Assembly (NCBI GenBank): GCA_050297535.1
Contig: JBNKSV010000055.1
Location: 1 to 12,307 of the forward strand
Direction: 5' to 3'
DNA length: 12,307 nucleotides
Origin: JAAGZL01 sp050297535
GTDB lineage: Bacteria; Pseudomonadota; Gammaproteobacteria; Chromatiales; Chromatiaceae
Numbering within the stretch: the stretch's first letter is position 1; each line of letters begins with the position of its first letter. Of the stretch, positions 1-8,236 are shown piece after piece. The notes under the pieces were generated by a model that saw only the letters and a program-made list of their open reading frames with translations, made no database searches and was not told where the DNA came from. A program made the position numbers and the translations under genes.

Positions 1-1324
1 CCGCGCACAGAAAGAGCTGCCCGTCTTTCTCCATTGCCCGCTTGATCACCTCGAACCAGGACGGCGCTGCAAACTGTGCCTCATCGACCAGTATGTGGTG
101 ATATTTGTCGATGCACTCTGGATTGGCCGCGAGGCACACATCTCGAGGCAGCGCACTCCACATTAACCGGTTCACTTGGCTCAGATCCGTGTTTACTTTC
201 TCATACAGTGTCCATATCAGCTCACGCTCTTTACTGCGAAGAGCAAAGCCACGACCCGTACGACTGGCAGTGAGGTATTGTTCTCGATCCTCCATGACGG
301 AGTCGTTAATGAAGTTGAGCTCATCAAATAACTCTGATTCTGAGTACCGTAACTCGTCAGAATTATCTTGGTTACTCTTAATCAGTTTCGAGACCTCCCA
401 GTTGGTTAGCATCTTCGGATACTTCCCAAAACAGTTCTTCCACTGGCGAACTACCCATGCTGAAAAAGTCTCAATTTCGCAATTTGAAGGAATATTCCCT
501 CTACTCCGCAGTAACTTCGCTTTCAAATCCGCGACCACCGGCGTGTTGTGGATCAAGATGAGAATGCGCTGTTCTGGAAACATCTCCGCCAACAAAATGG
601 CACGGTTAACCACTATCAACGTTTTGCCGCTTCCGGCAACGCCATTGATTAGACGAATAGTAAAGTCTTTTAACGCCTCGGACTGTTCTTGAGGCACGGC
701 AAGCTCCAAATCAAGTTTTGCAGCCCACTCCTGCTGACAATCGAGGAAAAATTTTTGCAGATGCGCCGAATGATCACGATGAAAATGGCGGCGAGTTGTG
801 TGATTAGGGTGGATTTCCGCCTCTGGGAAAAACTCAAGCATAAGAGCTTGCTCAGTACCGCTATCAACAGGTGTCAGCAAGCCTCGTATTAATCCGGGCG
901 CATCCGCCACAAATTCATCCTTACTTATTAGTGTCACGCTAAACGCTTCACCGTATTGGCGATTAAGGCGTTCGACTTCCGTATGACTACACCTCCACAT
1001 CAACACTGCACGCGATAACAAATCTGATTCTGCGTCGGCTGTTTTACCCAACGAGGCTAACCTTTCAAGTATTTGTTCAAATTCCTCCCGTTTTCCGTCT
1101 TCAAACAACTGGCCCTCGACAAAATCTGCATAGGATGCGCCACTAACCTCAAACGCCAACCACCCTTTGGCATTATGCTGCACAAAGAACTCAGGTGCCC
1201 AAGTGTCGACTCGAATTGGAGTACGGACAACATATGATTCATCAAGACCATTCAATACTCGTTTAATCTGGATGTTACGTGCACCAGACACACCCGTTCT
1301 TTCAGGGATAAACGTAGCCATCAT
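1..1324 (-). CDS. UvrD-like superfamily 1 helicase with NERD-like N-terminus (partial, cut by window edge)
   Basis: The frame is open from an ATG at 1324-1322 (a second ATG follows at 1321-1319) through position 1 without a stop, giving 441 visible codons; the C-terminus lies outside the window. A Walker A motif GVAGSGKT is at about residues 228-235 and a motif II LVDEAQ at about 412-417, in the spacing and style of UvrD/PcrA/Rep SF1A helicases, so ATP-driven DNA translocation or unwinding is expected. Helicase motifs IV-VI are not in view. The first ~200 residues are not helicase-like; around residues 38-62 a D..(hydrophobic strand)..GWLAFEVSG pattern resembles a nuclease-related (NERD) fold, but the usual EVK lysine is a serine, so any nuclease activity is doubtful. 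The start codon directly abuts the TAA stop of the upstream helicase gene (TAA-ATG, 0 bp), which suggests translational coupling and a joint function. The helicase call is firm; the NERD resemblance is tentative. Confidence 0.85.
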   Translation of the reverse strand, partial: MMATFIPERTGVSGARNIQIKRVLNGLDESYVVRTPIRVDTWAPEFFVQHNAKGWLAFEVSGASYADFVEGQLFEDGKREEFEQILERLASLGKTADAESDLLSRAVLMWRCSHTEVERLNRQYGEAFSVTLISKDEFVADAPGLIRGLLTPVDSGTEQALMLEFFPEAEIHPNHTTRRHFHRDHSAHLQKFFLDCQQEWAAKLDLELAVPQEQSEALKDFTIRLINGVAGSGKTLIVVNRAILLAEMFPEQRILILIHNTPVVADLKAKLLRSRGNIPSNCEIETFSAWVVRQWKNCFGKYPKMLTNWEVSKLIKSNQDNSDELRYSESELFDELNFINDSVMEDREQYLTASRTGRGFALRSKERELIWTLYEKVNTDLSQVNRLMWSALPRDVCLAANPECIDKYHHILVDEAQFAAPSWFEVIKRAMEKDGQLFLCA

Positions 1325-3040
1325 TTACATCCGCACCAATTGGCACTGCGCCACGAAGTTATTGTAATCCACAATCCACTGCCGAACCCGCTCATCTTCT
1401 ATCAAAGAACTATCACAACCCTCTGGTCCGATTACGATGAGTTTTGTCTTGGCCCTTGTAATGGAAACATTCAGCCTTTCCGGCTGAAAGAAAAATGCGG
1501 CAATCGCTGAAAGGTAAGTTTTGTCGCCGGTAGCAAGAGAGAGAATAACCAACTTCCGTTCCTGGCCTTGCATGCGCTCCACTGTATCAGCAACTACATT
1601 GCGTGCGACTGCACCACCGAACCGCCTGGTGAGCAACTTACGGATCGCTCGCCCCTGAGCACGGTAGGGTGAGACGATACCAATCTCTGATAGCGGTACA
1701 CCACCCAACTCAGCCGCATAACACAACTCCACAACCAACTCAGCATCCTTCTGATTACGCGAGCGCGCCAAAGGGTCTCGCGTAGGAATAAACACCGCAC
1801 TGGCTTTTGGCTCGAAAACACCAACCAATGCTGGCGTAATCTTATTCAACTCAAGTAAGCGATCTCGATTTTTGCCTTCTGATTGAAGATTGCCATGGTA
1901 GTAGGTCTGACTTGGCCATTCCGTCAACCACCGATTCATTCGGTAGGTAGTATCGAGCATCATCGTACGATCTTCATCAATAGCAATCAGATGTGCAAAA
2001 GCCGAATGAACTTTCGGCGAAAGAATGGAGTGTGCACGTAGGACTGGAGGTAACTGTTTATGATCACCGATAAAGATGAAGCGATGGCCTTTACGCATCG
2101 CCATCAGTGCCAGTGGCAACGTAACCTGACTCGCCTCATCAAAAATAATCGTATCGAATGCATACTTCTCAAGCCGACGATTACAAGTCGCGAAAGGAGT
2201 TGCCCCAACCACATAGCCACTATTACTTGGCAGATCACGCCAATCATCGAGTGAGTCAATGACCGGTATCTCTCGATCGAGACCTTTTGACTGCGTCTTG
2301 CGTCCAACTTTAACTGTTGGAACACCTCGCTCGTAGATTTTGTTCAGGGCATTGTTAATGGCCATGTGAGTATGTGATGTAATCAACACCCTCTCTCCAC
2401 GCGCCACAGACATTGCCGCAATCAATCCCAGAACACGGGTCTTACCCGTACCGGGCGGCCCCTGAATACAAGCTACCCGTTCTGTGCCATAAGCATATCC
2501 GACCGCATCTGCCTGTTTCTCGTTAAACCCCTCGGACAGCGCAGCCGACCTTCCTTCTTCTACCTCGACCTCAATGAAATCAATAGATAGTTCGCCCGAA
2601 AGCAATTTCAACAAAGCTGCACCACGTGCAGTTGAGCCAATTTCATTCAAAGCCTTTTCGTAATAACCAATAAGATCCATCGCATCTGGATCCGCGTAAC
2701 ATTCATTCGAATACGCATCAAACACGTCAATGGCATTCTTGCCACGCAACAACCAACGATCTTCTTCTTCCAGCTCCAGAGAGAACTGTCGACCAATAGG
2801 CAATTCGTGCACGTCGCCGCCATGCAAACAAATTAGGTCGCCCTCTCGAAAGCGAGATTCGTTATCATCAGGATACGCCCAAAGTGCATCGGTATCCGCG
2901 TGCCGCTCAAGGTGAGTGAAATGTTGTGTATCGCCCTTGGCAAGCTTGTCAGAAAGAGGGCGATCCCAAAGCTCCAGGAGTTTCGCTATAGTCGCTTGGT
3001 GCTCATCGTGTACAAAGGTGTGAAGTTGCTGAAAGTTCAT
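1325..3040 (-). CDS. DNA2/Upf1-like superfamily 1 helicase (AAA domain)
   Basis: A 571-residue protein with a complete SF1B (Upf1/DNA2-like) motor: a Q-motif-like NEKQADAV at about residues 173-180, Walker A GPPGTGKT at 194-201, motif II DEAS at 301-304, motif III GDHKQLPP at 325-332, motif IV region SPYRAQ at 457-462, motif V VERMQGQE at 487-494 and motif VI RLNVSITRAK at 522-531. It should be an ATP-dependent nucleic-acid translocase or helicase. The first ~160 residues are acidic and carry no domain I recognise; no nuclease motif is evident. The start is well supported by an AGGAG ribosome binding site 5 nt upstream. It follows hsdM by 29 bp and abuts the UvrD-like gene with no gap, so it probably belongs to the same transcript as the restriction-modification genes. 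Helicases of this class are common in phage-defence loci, but this pair matches no named system that I can identify with confidence. Confidence 0.9.
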   Translation of the reverse strand: MNFQQLHTFVHDEHQATIAKLLELWDRPLSDKLAKGDTQHFTHLERHADTDALWAYPDDNESRFREGDLICLHGGDVHELPIGRQFSLELEEEDRWLLRGKNAIDVFDAYSNECYADPDAMDLIGYYEKALNEIGSTARGAALLKLLSGELSIDFIEVEVEEGRSAALSEGFNEKQADAVGYAYGTERVACIQGPPGTGKTRVLGLIAAMSVARGERVLITSHTHMAINNALNKIYERGVPTVKVGRKTQSKGLDREIPVIDSLDDWRDLPSNSGYVVGATPFATCNRRLEKYAFDTIIFDEASQVTLPLALMAMRKGHRFIFIGDHKQLPPVLRAHSILSPKVHSAFAHLIAIDEDRTMMLDTTYRMNRWLTEWPSQTYYHGNLQSEGKNRDRLLELNKITPALVGVFEPKASAVFIPTRDPLARSRNQKDAELVVELCYAAELGGVPLSEIGIVSPYRAQGRAIRKLLTRRFGGAVARNVVADTVERMQGQERKLVILSLATGDKTYLSAIAAFFFQPERLNVSITRAKTKLIVIGPEGCDSSLIEDERVRQWIVDYNNFVAQCQLVRM

Positions 3041-3045
3041 CGAAG

Positions 3046-3050
3046 CTCCT
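3046..3050 (-). promoter_or_regulatory. Ribosome binding site of the DNA2-like helicase
   Basis: AGGAG on the minus strand, 5 nt before the ATG at 3040-3038. It lies in the 29-bp gap after the hsdM stop, so this gene has its own strong initiation signal within the operon. Confidence 0.8.
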
Positions 3051-3069
3051 TTTCTAACTACAAGGGTTT

Positions 3070-4539
3070 CTAAATTAAATTCCCATTTCCCTGCAGCACC
3101 GCTTCAACCCCCCTAAACTCTTCAAGGGCTGCCTCAAGCTGTTCGACGATTTCCGACGCCAATACTTCTGGAGCTGGGAGGTTATCGGTGTCTTCCAGCG
3201 ATTCATCTTTGAGCCAGAAGATATCCAGGTTAGTTTTGTCGCGGGCGACAAGTTCGTCGTAGGTGAAGGATTTCCAGCGGTCGGTCTTTTTGGATTCGCG
3301 GCGTTTGCTGCGGTCTTCGGCTTTGTAGCATTGGATGAATTCGTCGAAATCACTTTTTACCAACTTCTTGGTTTTCAGGGTCATGTGCACGTTGGTGCGA
3401 AAGTCGTAGATCCAGAGTTTCTTGGTCCAGGCGGTTTTGGAGGCGGGTTTGGCGTCGAAGAAGATGACGTTTGCCTTGACGCCCTGGGCGTAAAAGATGC
3501 CGGTGGGTAGGCGAAGTAAGGTGTGGAGGTCGCAGCGTTCGAGCAGGTTTTTGCGCACGGTTTCACCGGCGCCGCCTTCGAAGAGGACGTTATCCGGCAC
3601 CACCACGGCGGCTTTGCCGTCGATCTTGAGCATGTTGGCGATGTGTTGCACGAAGTTGAGTTGTTTGTTGGAGGTGGTGGCCCAAAAATCTTCACGCTCA
3701 TAGACCAGCTTTTCCTGTTCTTTTTTGCCAGACTTTTCGTTGATGACGGTAATGGAGCTCTTTTTACCAAAGGGCGGATTGGCCAGGACCATATCGACAC
3801 GGTCATCCCCCACTTCTTTGGCCAGGGCATCATTGGCGGTAATCGGGCACTCATCGCCACCGATACCGTGCAGGTATAGGTTCATGGCACATAAGCGCAC
3901 CACGCTATCGACAATATCGTTACCGCGTAAGGCGTGTTCCTTTAGATGACGTTGTTCTTTTTTGGAGCTGGCCTGTGCCGCCATGTAATCGTGGGCAGCC
4001 AATAAAAAGCCACCGGTACCACAGGCGGGATCGGCCACGGTGTCGGTGGGTTTGGGTTGCATCACTTCCACCATCGCCTGGATTAACGGGCGCGGGGTAA
4101 AGTATTGCCCGGCACCGCCTTTCACATCCTGTGCATTGCGTTCCAACAATCCTTCGTAGATGTCGCCTTTCACATCCGCCGGTAAGGTGGACCACTGCTC
4201 CTTGTCGATCATCTTAATCAAGCGCTCCAGCTTGGCTGGGTCCTGGATTTTGTTTTGCGCCTTACGGAAGATGGTGCCTAGCGTATTCCCAAGTTTGCCT
4301 AATGCTTCCAGGGTATGGCGATACTGATTCTCCAGATCATCACCATCCAGCTTGACCAACTTGGACCAGGCATATTTTTTTGGAACCTTAGTCTCTTGTC
4401 CGGCCTGCTCACGCTCATCGGCCATTTTGAGAAAGATTAAATAGGTAATCTGTTCGACGTAATCGCCATAGCCGACGCCGTCGTCACGTAACACGTGGGC
4501 GTAATTCCAGACTTTATTGACTATTTCTGCTGCGCTCAT
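3070..4539 (-). CDS. hsdM: Type I restriction-modification system, DNA methyltransferase subunit HsdM
   Basis: A 489-residue N6-adenine methyltransferase. With HsdS it forms the modification enzyme that methylates the host recognition sites, and with HsdR the full restriction complex. An HsdM N-terminal helical domain starts at residue 1 (KVWNYAHVLRDDG..YVEQITYLIFLKMADE). GQYFTPR is at 144-150, the SAM-binding motif I DPACGTGGF at 170-178 and the catalytic motif IV NPPFG at 254-258. Length is normal for the family and the motifs are intact, so it should be active. It is separated from hsdS by two unrelated genes, which is unusual because hsdM and hsdS are normally adjacent. The start ATG lies 13 bp after the stop of the membrane-protein gene, with only a poor Shine-Dalgarno match (purine-rich AGAGTAAAG), so initiation may depend partly on coupling. 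GC content is visibly higher than in the two genes before it. Confidence 0.97.
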   Translation of the reverse strand: MSAAEIVNKVWNYAHVLRDDGVGYGDYVEQITYLIFLKMADEREQAGQETKVPKKYAWSKLVKLDGDDLENQYRHTLEALGKLGNTLGTIFRKAQNKIQDPAKLERLIKMIDKEQWSTLPADVKGDIYEGLLERNAQDVKGGAGQYFTPRPLIQAMVEVMQPKPTDTVADPACGTGGFLLAAHDYMAAQASSKKEQRHLKEHALRGNDIVDSVVRLCAMNLYLHGIGGDECPITANDALAKEVGDDRVDMVLANPPFGKKSSITVINEKSGKKEQEKLVYEREDFWATTSNKQLNFVQHIANMLKIDGKAAVVVPDNVLFEGGAGETVRKNLLERCDLHTLLRLPTGIFYAQGVKANVIFFDAKPASKTAWTKKLWIYDFRTNVHMTLKTKKLVKSDFDEFIQCYKAEDRSKRRESKKTDRWKSFTYDELVARDKTNLDIFWLKDESLEDTDNLPAPEVLASEIVEQLEAALEEFRGVEAVLQGNGNLI

Positions 4540-4552
4540 TTATTTCTTTACT

Positions 4553-5761
4553 CTATGTCAAATGGTTCGCGATAAATGATGTGTGGTATTCAAAAACGAA
4601 TAACGAAAACAAGAATCCCAATAGCACTAACCCATCAACAAACCATATCATTCTTCTCTGATGCTTAAATCTTGCATCCAGTTGCTCGAAAGCCTGGCTG
4701 AGCTCAGCATATAGACTGATTCTCAACTCTAATCTGAGACGATCCTTTTTAGATGTATACTCCGTCTTTACAGCTAATAATGAGTGAAGCTGATTTGCGG
4801 TGAGCATCCACATTAACAGAGCAAATACAAACGCCCCCGCCAAAATTATCAGATCAATTAAAAAATAGTTGTCTACTGCAGATGGCTTCATTTGACCAGC
4901 CACAATAACTAAAGACACCGGAACAGCGAGTAGTTTTCCGTGTATCCCACCCAATATATCATTTAGCTTGAGAAGATATTCTTGCTTATTTTTTTCTAGT
5001 TTCTCCTTTTCATCTTCAAAAGAGAACTCGTGCAGAAACAATTCATAGTTATTTTTATAACTTTTTATTACATCAGGAAGTCGCTCGATCAATATCGAAA
5101 ACTTTGCCGTATCCTTATTTCCTGATAGATATTGCGAAATAGCCTTTTTAAAGAGCGAAAGCTTTGCAGACTTGTGTGGCGTAGAAAACAACTCATCTTC
5201 TACACTTTTTATTTGTATATTTTGTATTTCTTCTGCTAGCCGTGAAATATCGACAGCGTTATATACAACCGGTATTTCATCTTTACCTGCTACAGACAAA
5301 ATAATGTGTTTATGCGCTTCAAACTCGTCTTTTTCTGTATGATCAGCTACTCGCAAAAGCAATTGATACAGCTCTATAATTTTACAGTATGCTTTGATAA
5401 ATTTATTTGACGTATCACCCTCACTGTATAACCCATCAATATCAGAGATATAAAATTCATCCGATTGCTTGAATAGAAATCCAAAATTTGTCAAATAATC
5501 GTCAAAATCTTTTGCGAAAAAGGAAAACTCTTTTCTTGGTGGCAGAAACTTAATATGAAGATTTTCATATCGCTCCAAGTCATATTCATTTATCACTGAG
5601 CCCTGCGCATCTTCAAGCTCTATTTCGAGATCATCGCCAAAATCATCAACAAATGACCTCAGCACATCATCAACTTGCACTGAACCAAATATATAGCTAC
5701 CTTCCCAGCTTGGATTGGCAATAGACTTGTATAATTCAATTGTTCGTTCAAGTTGCGACAT
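4553..5761 (-). CDS. Unrecognised protein: large soluble N-terminal part plus C-terminal membrane segments
   Basis: A 402-residue protein that I cannot assign to a family. Residues 1-~270 look soluble and acidic, with no catalytic motif I recognise; 249-268 is highly charged and could be a coiled coil. The C-terminal third has about three hydrophobic segments, at roughly 276-291 (short), 299-321 and 371-391. Between the last two lies a long charged stretch (about 325-370) rich in Lys/Arg, likely helical and, by the positive-inside rule, cytoplasmic. There is no signal peptide, so the N-terminal domain is probably cytoplasmic and held at the inner membrane. The gene lies 6 bp after the NdpA-like gene and 13 bp before hsdM, so it is co-transcribed with both. 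It is AT-rich (single 60-base lines of 27-37% GC) compared with hsdM and hsdR (above 50% in sampled lines), suggesting separate acquisition. The pairing with a DNA-binding protein suggests a two-component membrane-linked module, which is inference. Confidence 0.85.
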   Translation of the reverse strand: MSQLERTIELYKSIANPSWEGSYIFGSVQVDDVLRSFVDDFGDDLEIELEDAQGSVINEYDLERYENLHIKFLPPRKEFSFFAKDFDDYLTNFGFLFKQSDEFYISDIDGLYSEGDTSNKFIKAYCKIIELYQLLLRVADHTEKDEFEAHKHIILSVAGKDEIPVVYNAVDISRLAEEIQNIQIKSVEDELFSTPHKSAKLSLFKKAISQYLSGNKDTAKFSILIERLPDVIKSYKNNYELFLHEFSFEDEKEKLEKNKQEYLLKLNDILGGIHGKLLAVPVSLVIVAGQMKPSAVDNYFLIDLIILAGAFVFALLMWMLTANQLHSLLAVKTEYTSKKDRLRLELRISLYAELSQAFEQLDARFKHQRRMIWFVDGLVLLGFLFSLFVFEYHTSFIANHLT

Positions 5762-5767
5762 ACATCA

Positions 5768-6796
5768 TCACCCTTGTTCTTCTGGGTTGTCTTGTTGGCG
5801 CATTTCAGCTGCTAACTGTTTCTTGAGTGTTTTTGGGATCTGATTAATTGTAAGAACATCTGTTTCTGGATCGTACTTTACTCTTGAGCCGAAAACTTCG
5901 GATGTAAAAGAAATACTTACGCCCTTATCTTGACCTGAATATCTCAAGAATTTTCTTAATCTATTTTTATCTACTTGAAACTCATTCGGTACTTCATAAT
6001 TCTCTTGGGCGTACTCCATAAATCGCATTGGATTCTCCTCATCCAGATATCTTGACAATTCATCTAGAAATATTGGCTCCTCATTTGCATGTTTTGAGCT
6101 GCAGTAATCGTGTATTACTTTTTTATATTCTTCGACTGCATCCGCAGCAAGACCTAATTCCTGCCTATAGTAATTTGTGACAGCCGTAATGAGCTTTTGT
6201 GTAGTCTTAACTGACTCTGAAAATTCTTCAATACCGAGAAATTCTTTAAAATACTGTGTAACTGATGTCGATGCCCTGCCTTTTATGAACGATACATTAT
6301 TTCCATCATCATCTCCCTGCCACGCATCTACATCAACTCTTGCGGCAAAATGCAATTTATCCAAGTCAAGCTGATGTGCATCCATAAGTTCCAGCTCATC
6401 ATCAAAAGACAGACCTTCTTTTGACTTAAGCATTACTACCATAAAATAGTGTGCTCCATGATTATCAAAATCCGCAAATAGAAGATACCCGCCTGTTGCT
6501 AAAGGTTGTGCCGCCATATGTCCTTTTAATTCATTCATACTTATATTGGTGAAATCTATGAATGGCACATTTCCCTCGTACATTCTCCCCAACTCTCTCG
6601 AGAAAAACCTAGCCTCGCCCAATTCACCAAATGCTTTACCTGTTTTATTAGTATAAACATCCCGAATGCCTTCAAGGAGAGCAATTACACGATCATCTAC
6701 TGGTAATTCTTCCTCTCGCAAATGCACCTCAATATCAGCCTGGTCTTGGTGCTGCTCCTTTTCTATTGAATGCACAATTATGTGATTTATATTCAT
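5768..6796 (-). CDS. Nucleoid-associated protein, YejK/NdpA family
   Basis: A 342-residue protein, close to the length of E. coli YejK (37-kDa nucleoid-associated protein). From memory of that protein, matching blocks run through the whole length: the N-terminal strand INHIIVHSI, the central FIKGRASTSVTQYFKEFLG (residues 170-188; E. coli has FLKGRVGRKVADFFMDFLG) and the C-terminal DKNRLRKFLRYSGQ...SISF...FGSRVKYDPETDVLTI with a final PKTLKKQL (276-328). Family members bind DNA and associate with the nucleoid; YejK is reported to interact with topoisomerase IV. Here the gene sits inside a type I restriction operon rather than at its usual chromosomal locus, 12 bp after hsdS and 6 bp before an unrecognised membrane-protein gene. 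That suggests a specialised paralogue with a defence or anti-self-damage role (inference). The start is supported by AGGAG 6 nt upstream. It is AT-rich compared with hsdR and hsdM. I withhold the symbol yejK because this is unlikely to be the orthologous locus. Confidence 0.9.
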   Translation of the reverse strand: MNINHIIVHSIEKEQHQDQADIEVHLREEELPVDDRVIALLEGIRDVYTNKTGKAFGELGEARFFSRELGRMYEGNVPFIDFTNISMNELKGHMAAQPLATGGYLLFADFDNHGAHYFMVVMLKSKEGLSFDDELELMDAHQLDLDKLHFAARVDVDAWQGDDDGNNVSFIKGRASTSVTQYFKEFLGIEEFSESVKTTQKLITAVTNYYRQELGLAADAVEEYKKVIHDYCSSKHANEEPIFLDELSRYLDEENPMRFMEYAQENYEVPNEFQVDKNRLRKFLRYSGQDKGVSISFTSEVFGSRVKYDPETDVLTINQIPKTLKKQLAAEMRQQDNPEEQG

Positions 6797-6802
6797 CTTT
6801 AA

Positions 6803-6807
6803 CTCCT
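6803..6807 (-). promoter_or_regulatory. Ribosome binding site of the NdpA-like gene
   Basis: AGGAG on the minus strand, 6 nt before the ATG at 6796-6794, in the 12-bp gap after the hsdS stop. It fixes the start and shows that the inserted gene is independently translated. Confidence 0.8.
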
Positions 6808-6808
6808 G

Positions 6809-8236
6809 TTATAAATTGCCGCTAAATACTGACGCCAATATTGATTGTTTATTTTTTTCCGCTTTTAACAGTTGAACGTCGACCTCATTTTCGAGATGTT
6901 CAATCGAACTTAACTTTGATGAAACGATGTTCTGTATCTCAATCTGCTCTTCAATTGGGGGCAACGGAATTGGTAACCCAGATACTTTTGAGATACTTAG
7001 CGTGTAAAGGCCAGAGGTTGAACTTGCAACTTGTAGAATCGCATCTCTTCCTCCCATTGACGACAGCCAATACATTAGATAATTACCATTTTTCTTTTCT
7101 TGCAGCCGAACCTTAATCAAGTGATTTTGATGCACGCACGACTCTATAGAACCATCCCAGATTGCCAGACGCCCGATCTGCTCTGGACTTCCATTTCCTT
7201 CTACAACCAATAAATCTCCTTTTTCTAAAAGCACACGTTCCAATTCGCTTTCTTGTACCCCAATCATGGTTACATCATCTAATCGAAGCTCATTTGCATA
7301 TACGTTCGCAACTCTCAAATAAGGAAGTTGTAACTCGCATCGTTCTCTTTTTTTGTTTTTTGTTAACCCACCGATCACCTCGCCCAATTGACCCAGATGC
7401 ACCCAAATCCATTCCATGGGTAGTTCAAAAGGAGGTTTGCCGCCATACGACTCAGGCGCTACGTACTTCCCCACCCAGTTGTCATTCTTAGGTATTTTGC
7501 CTTTAGCTTTGAATTGTTCGAGTTGTTGTTCTTCCCATTTTTGGCGTCGTTCTTTGAGGATGCGTTCGAGTAGCTGGGAGGCGGGTTCGAGTTTGCCTTT
7601 GTTTGCTTCGCGCCATTCCTTGGTGAGTTCGCCGGTAACGGCAGCCTTGAGGACAGATTGGCGGTATTGTTTAAGGAGTTGCTTGGCTTTTTTAAGGGCT
7701 TCGATGCCGGCGTCGATATGGGAGAAGAGTTCTTCGATTTTGGCAACGATGCGTTTTTGTTGTTCGGCTGGTGCAAGTGGAAAATCCAAGTCTCGCACTT
7801 GTTCCAACCTAATACCTTTTACTGTTGTTCCAGAGCCAATGCTTTCAAGATATTGTGTTTTTGAAACAAACCAGTACTCCAAATACCCTTTATTGATCTC
7901 AGGGGGAACAACAAGCGCTTTCAAATCCTGATTGATAGCTGCTTTGTATGGAACACGGATTACTTTACCCAAGCCAATACGTGTGGCAATTATTACCGTA
8001 TCCTCTGGAATTATGTTTGTAGAGCTCTCTTCTACTGCTTTTTCAGTAATATGATCCATCGCATCGGCAGGGCGACGAGATCTCATGTCTTTAACTGTTA
8101 ACCACGGAATATCACCTTCCCAATACTGCGGCTTGTTTCTGGATGGCGTACCACCGCCAATAATACTGGTGACAACATCACCAAGTTTTGTCCATTCCCA
8201 ACTTTCCGGCAATTCACTGAGTACTACTTCGTTCAT
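6809..8236 (-). CDS. hsdS: Type I restriction-modification system, specificity subunit HsdS
   Basis: A 475-residue specificity subunit that recognises the bipartite DNA target for HsdM and HsdR. Target recognition domain 1 covers about residues 10-155 (ESWEWTKLGDVVTSIIGGGTP, then DIPWLTVKDM), followed by the central conserved spacer 155-250 (PLAPAEQQKRIVAKIEELF, IDAGIEALKKAKQLLKQYRQSVL, TGELT). Domain 2 covers about 268-428 (ELPMEWIWVHLGQLGEVIGG), and the second conserved helix is at 428-475 (PPIEEQIEI...KNKQSILASVFSGNL). Both halves are complete. The start ATG overlaps the hsdR stop as ATGA (8236-8233), so the two are translationally coupled. GC content is higher in the central spacer (about 53% in the line at 7621) than in the domain-coding ends (about 38-42% in the lines at 7321 and 7861), as expected when recognition domains are exchanged by recombination. 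The DNA target cannot be predicted from sequence. Confidence 0.96.
   Translation of the reverse strand: MNEVVLSELPESWEWTKLGDVVTSIIGGGTPSRNKPQYWEGDIPWLTVKDMRSRRPADAMDHITEKAVEESSTNIIPEDTVIIATRIGLGKVIRVPYKAAINQDLKALVVPPEINKGYLEYWFVSKTQYLESIGSGTTVKGIRLEQVRDLDFPLAPAEQQKRIVAKIEELFSHIDAGIEALKKAKQLLKQYRQSVLKAAVTGELTKEWREANKGKLEPASQLLERILKERRQKWEEQQLEQFKAKGKIPKNDNWVGKYVAPESYGGKPPFELPMEWIWVHLGQLGEVIGGLTKNKKRERCELQLPYLRVANVYANELRLDDVTMIGVQESELERVLLEKGDLLVVEGNGSPEQIGRLAIWDGSIESCVHQNHLIKVRLQEKKNGNYLMYWLSSMGGRDAILQVASSTSGLYTLSISKVSGLPIPLPPIEEQIEIQNIVSSKLSSIEHLENEVDVQLLKAEKNKQSILASVFSGNL

Noticed and set aside
105..692. A 195-codon open frame on the plus strand
   Set aside because: It is antisense to the UvrD-like helicase, whose Walker A and DEAQ motifs identify the real frame.
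3381..3860. A 159-codon minus-strand frame rich in Pro, Ser and Lys
   Set aside because: It is a shifted frame inside hsdM, which has intact methylase motifs throughout.
4553..6796. Direct assignment of the embedded pair as Kiwa (KwaA/KwaB)
   Set aside because: The DNA-binding partner is clearly YejK/NdpA-like rather than recognisably KwaB, and the 402-residue membrane protein with its large soluble domain is not recognisably KwaA; only the general layout is similar.
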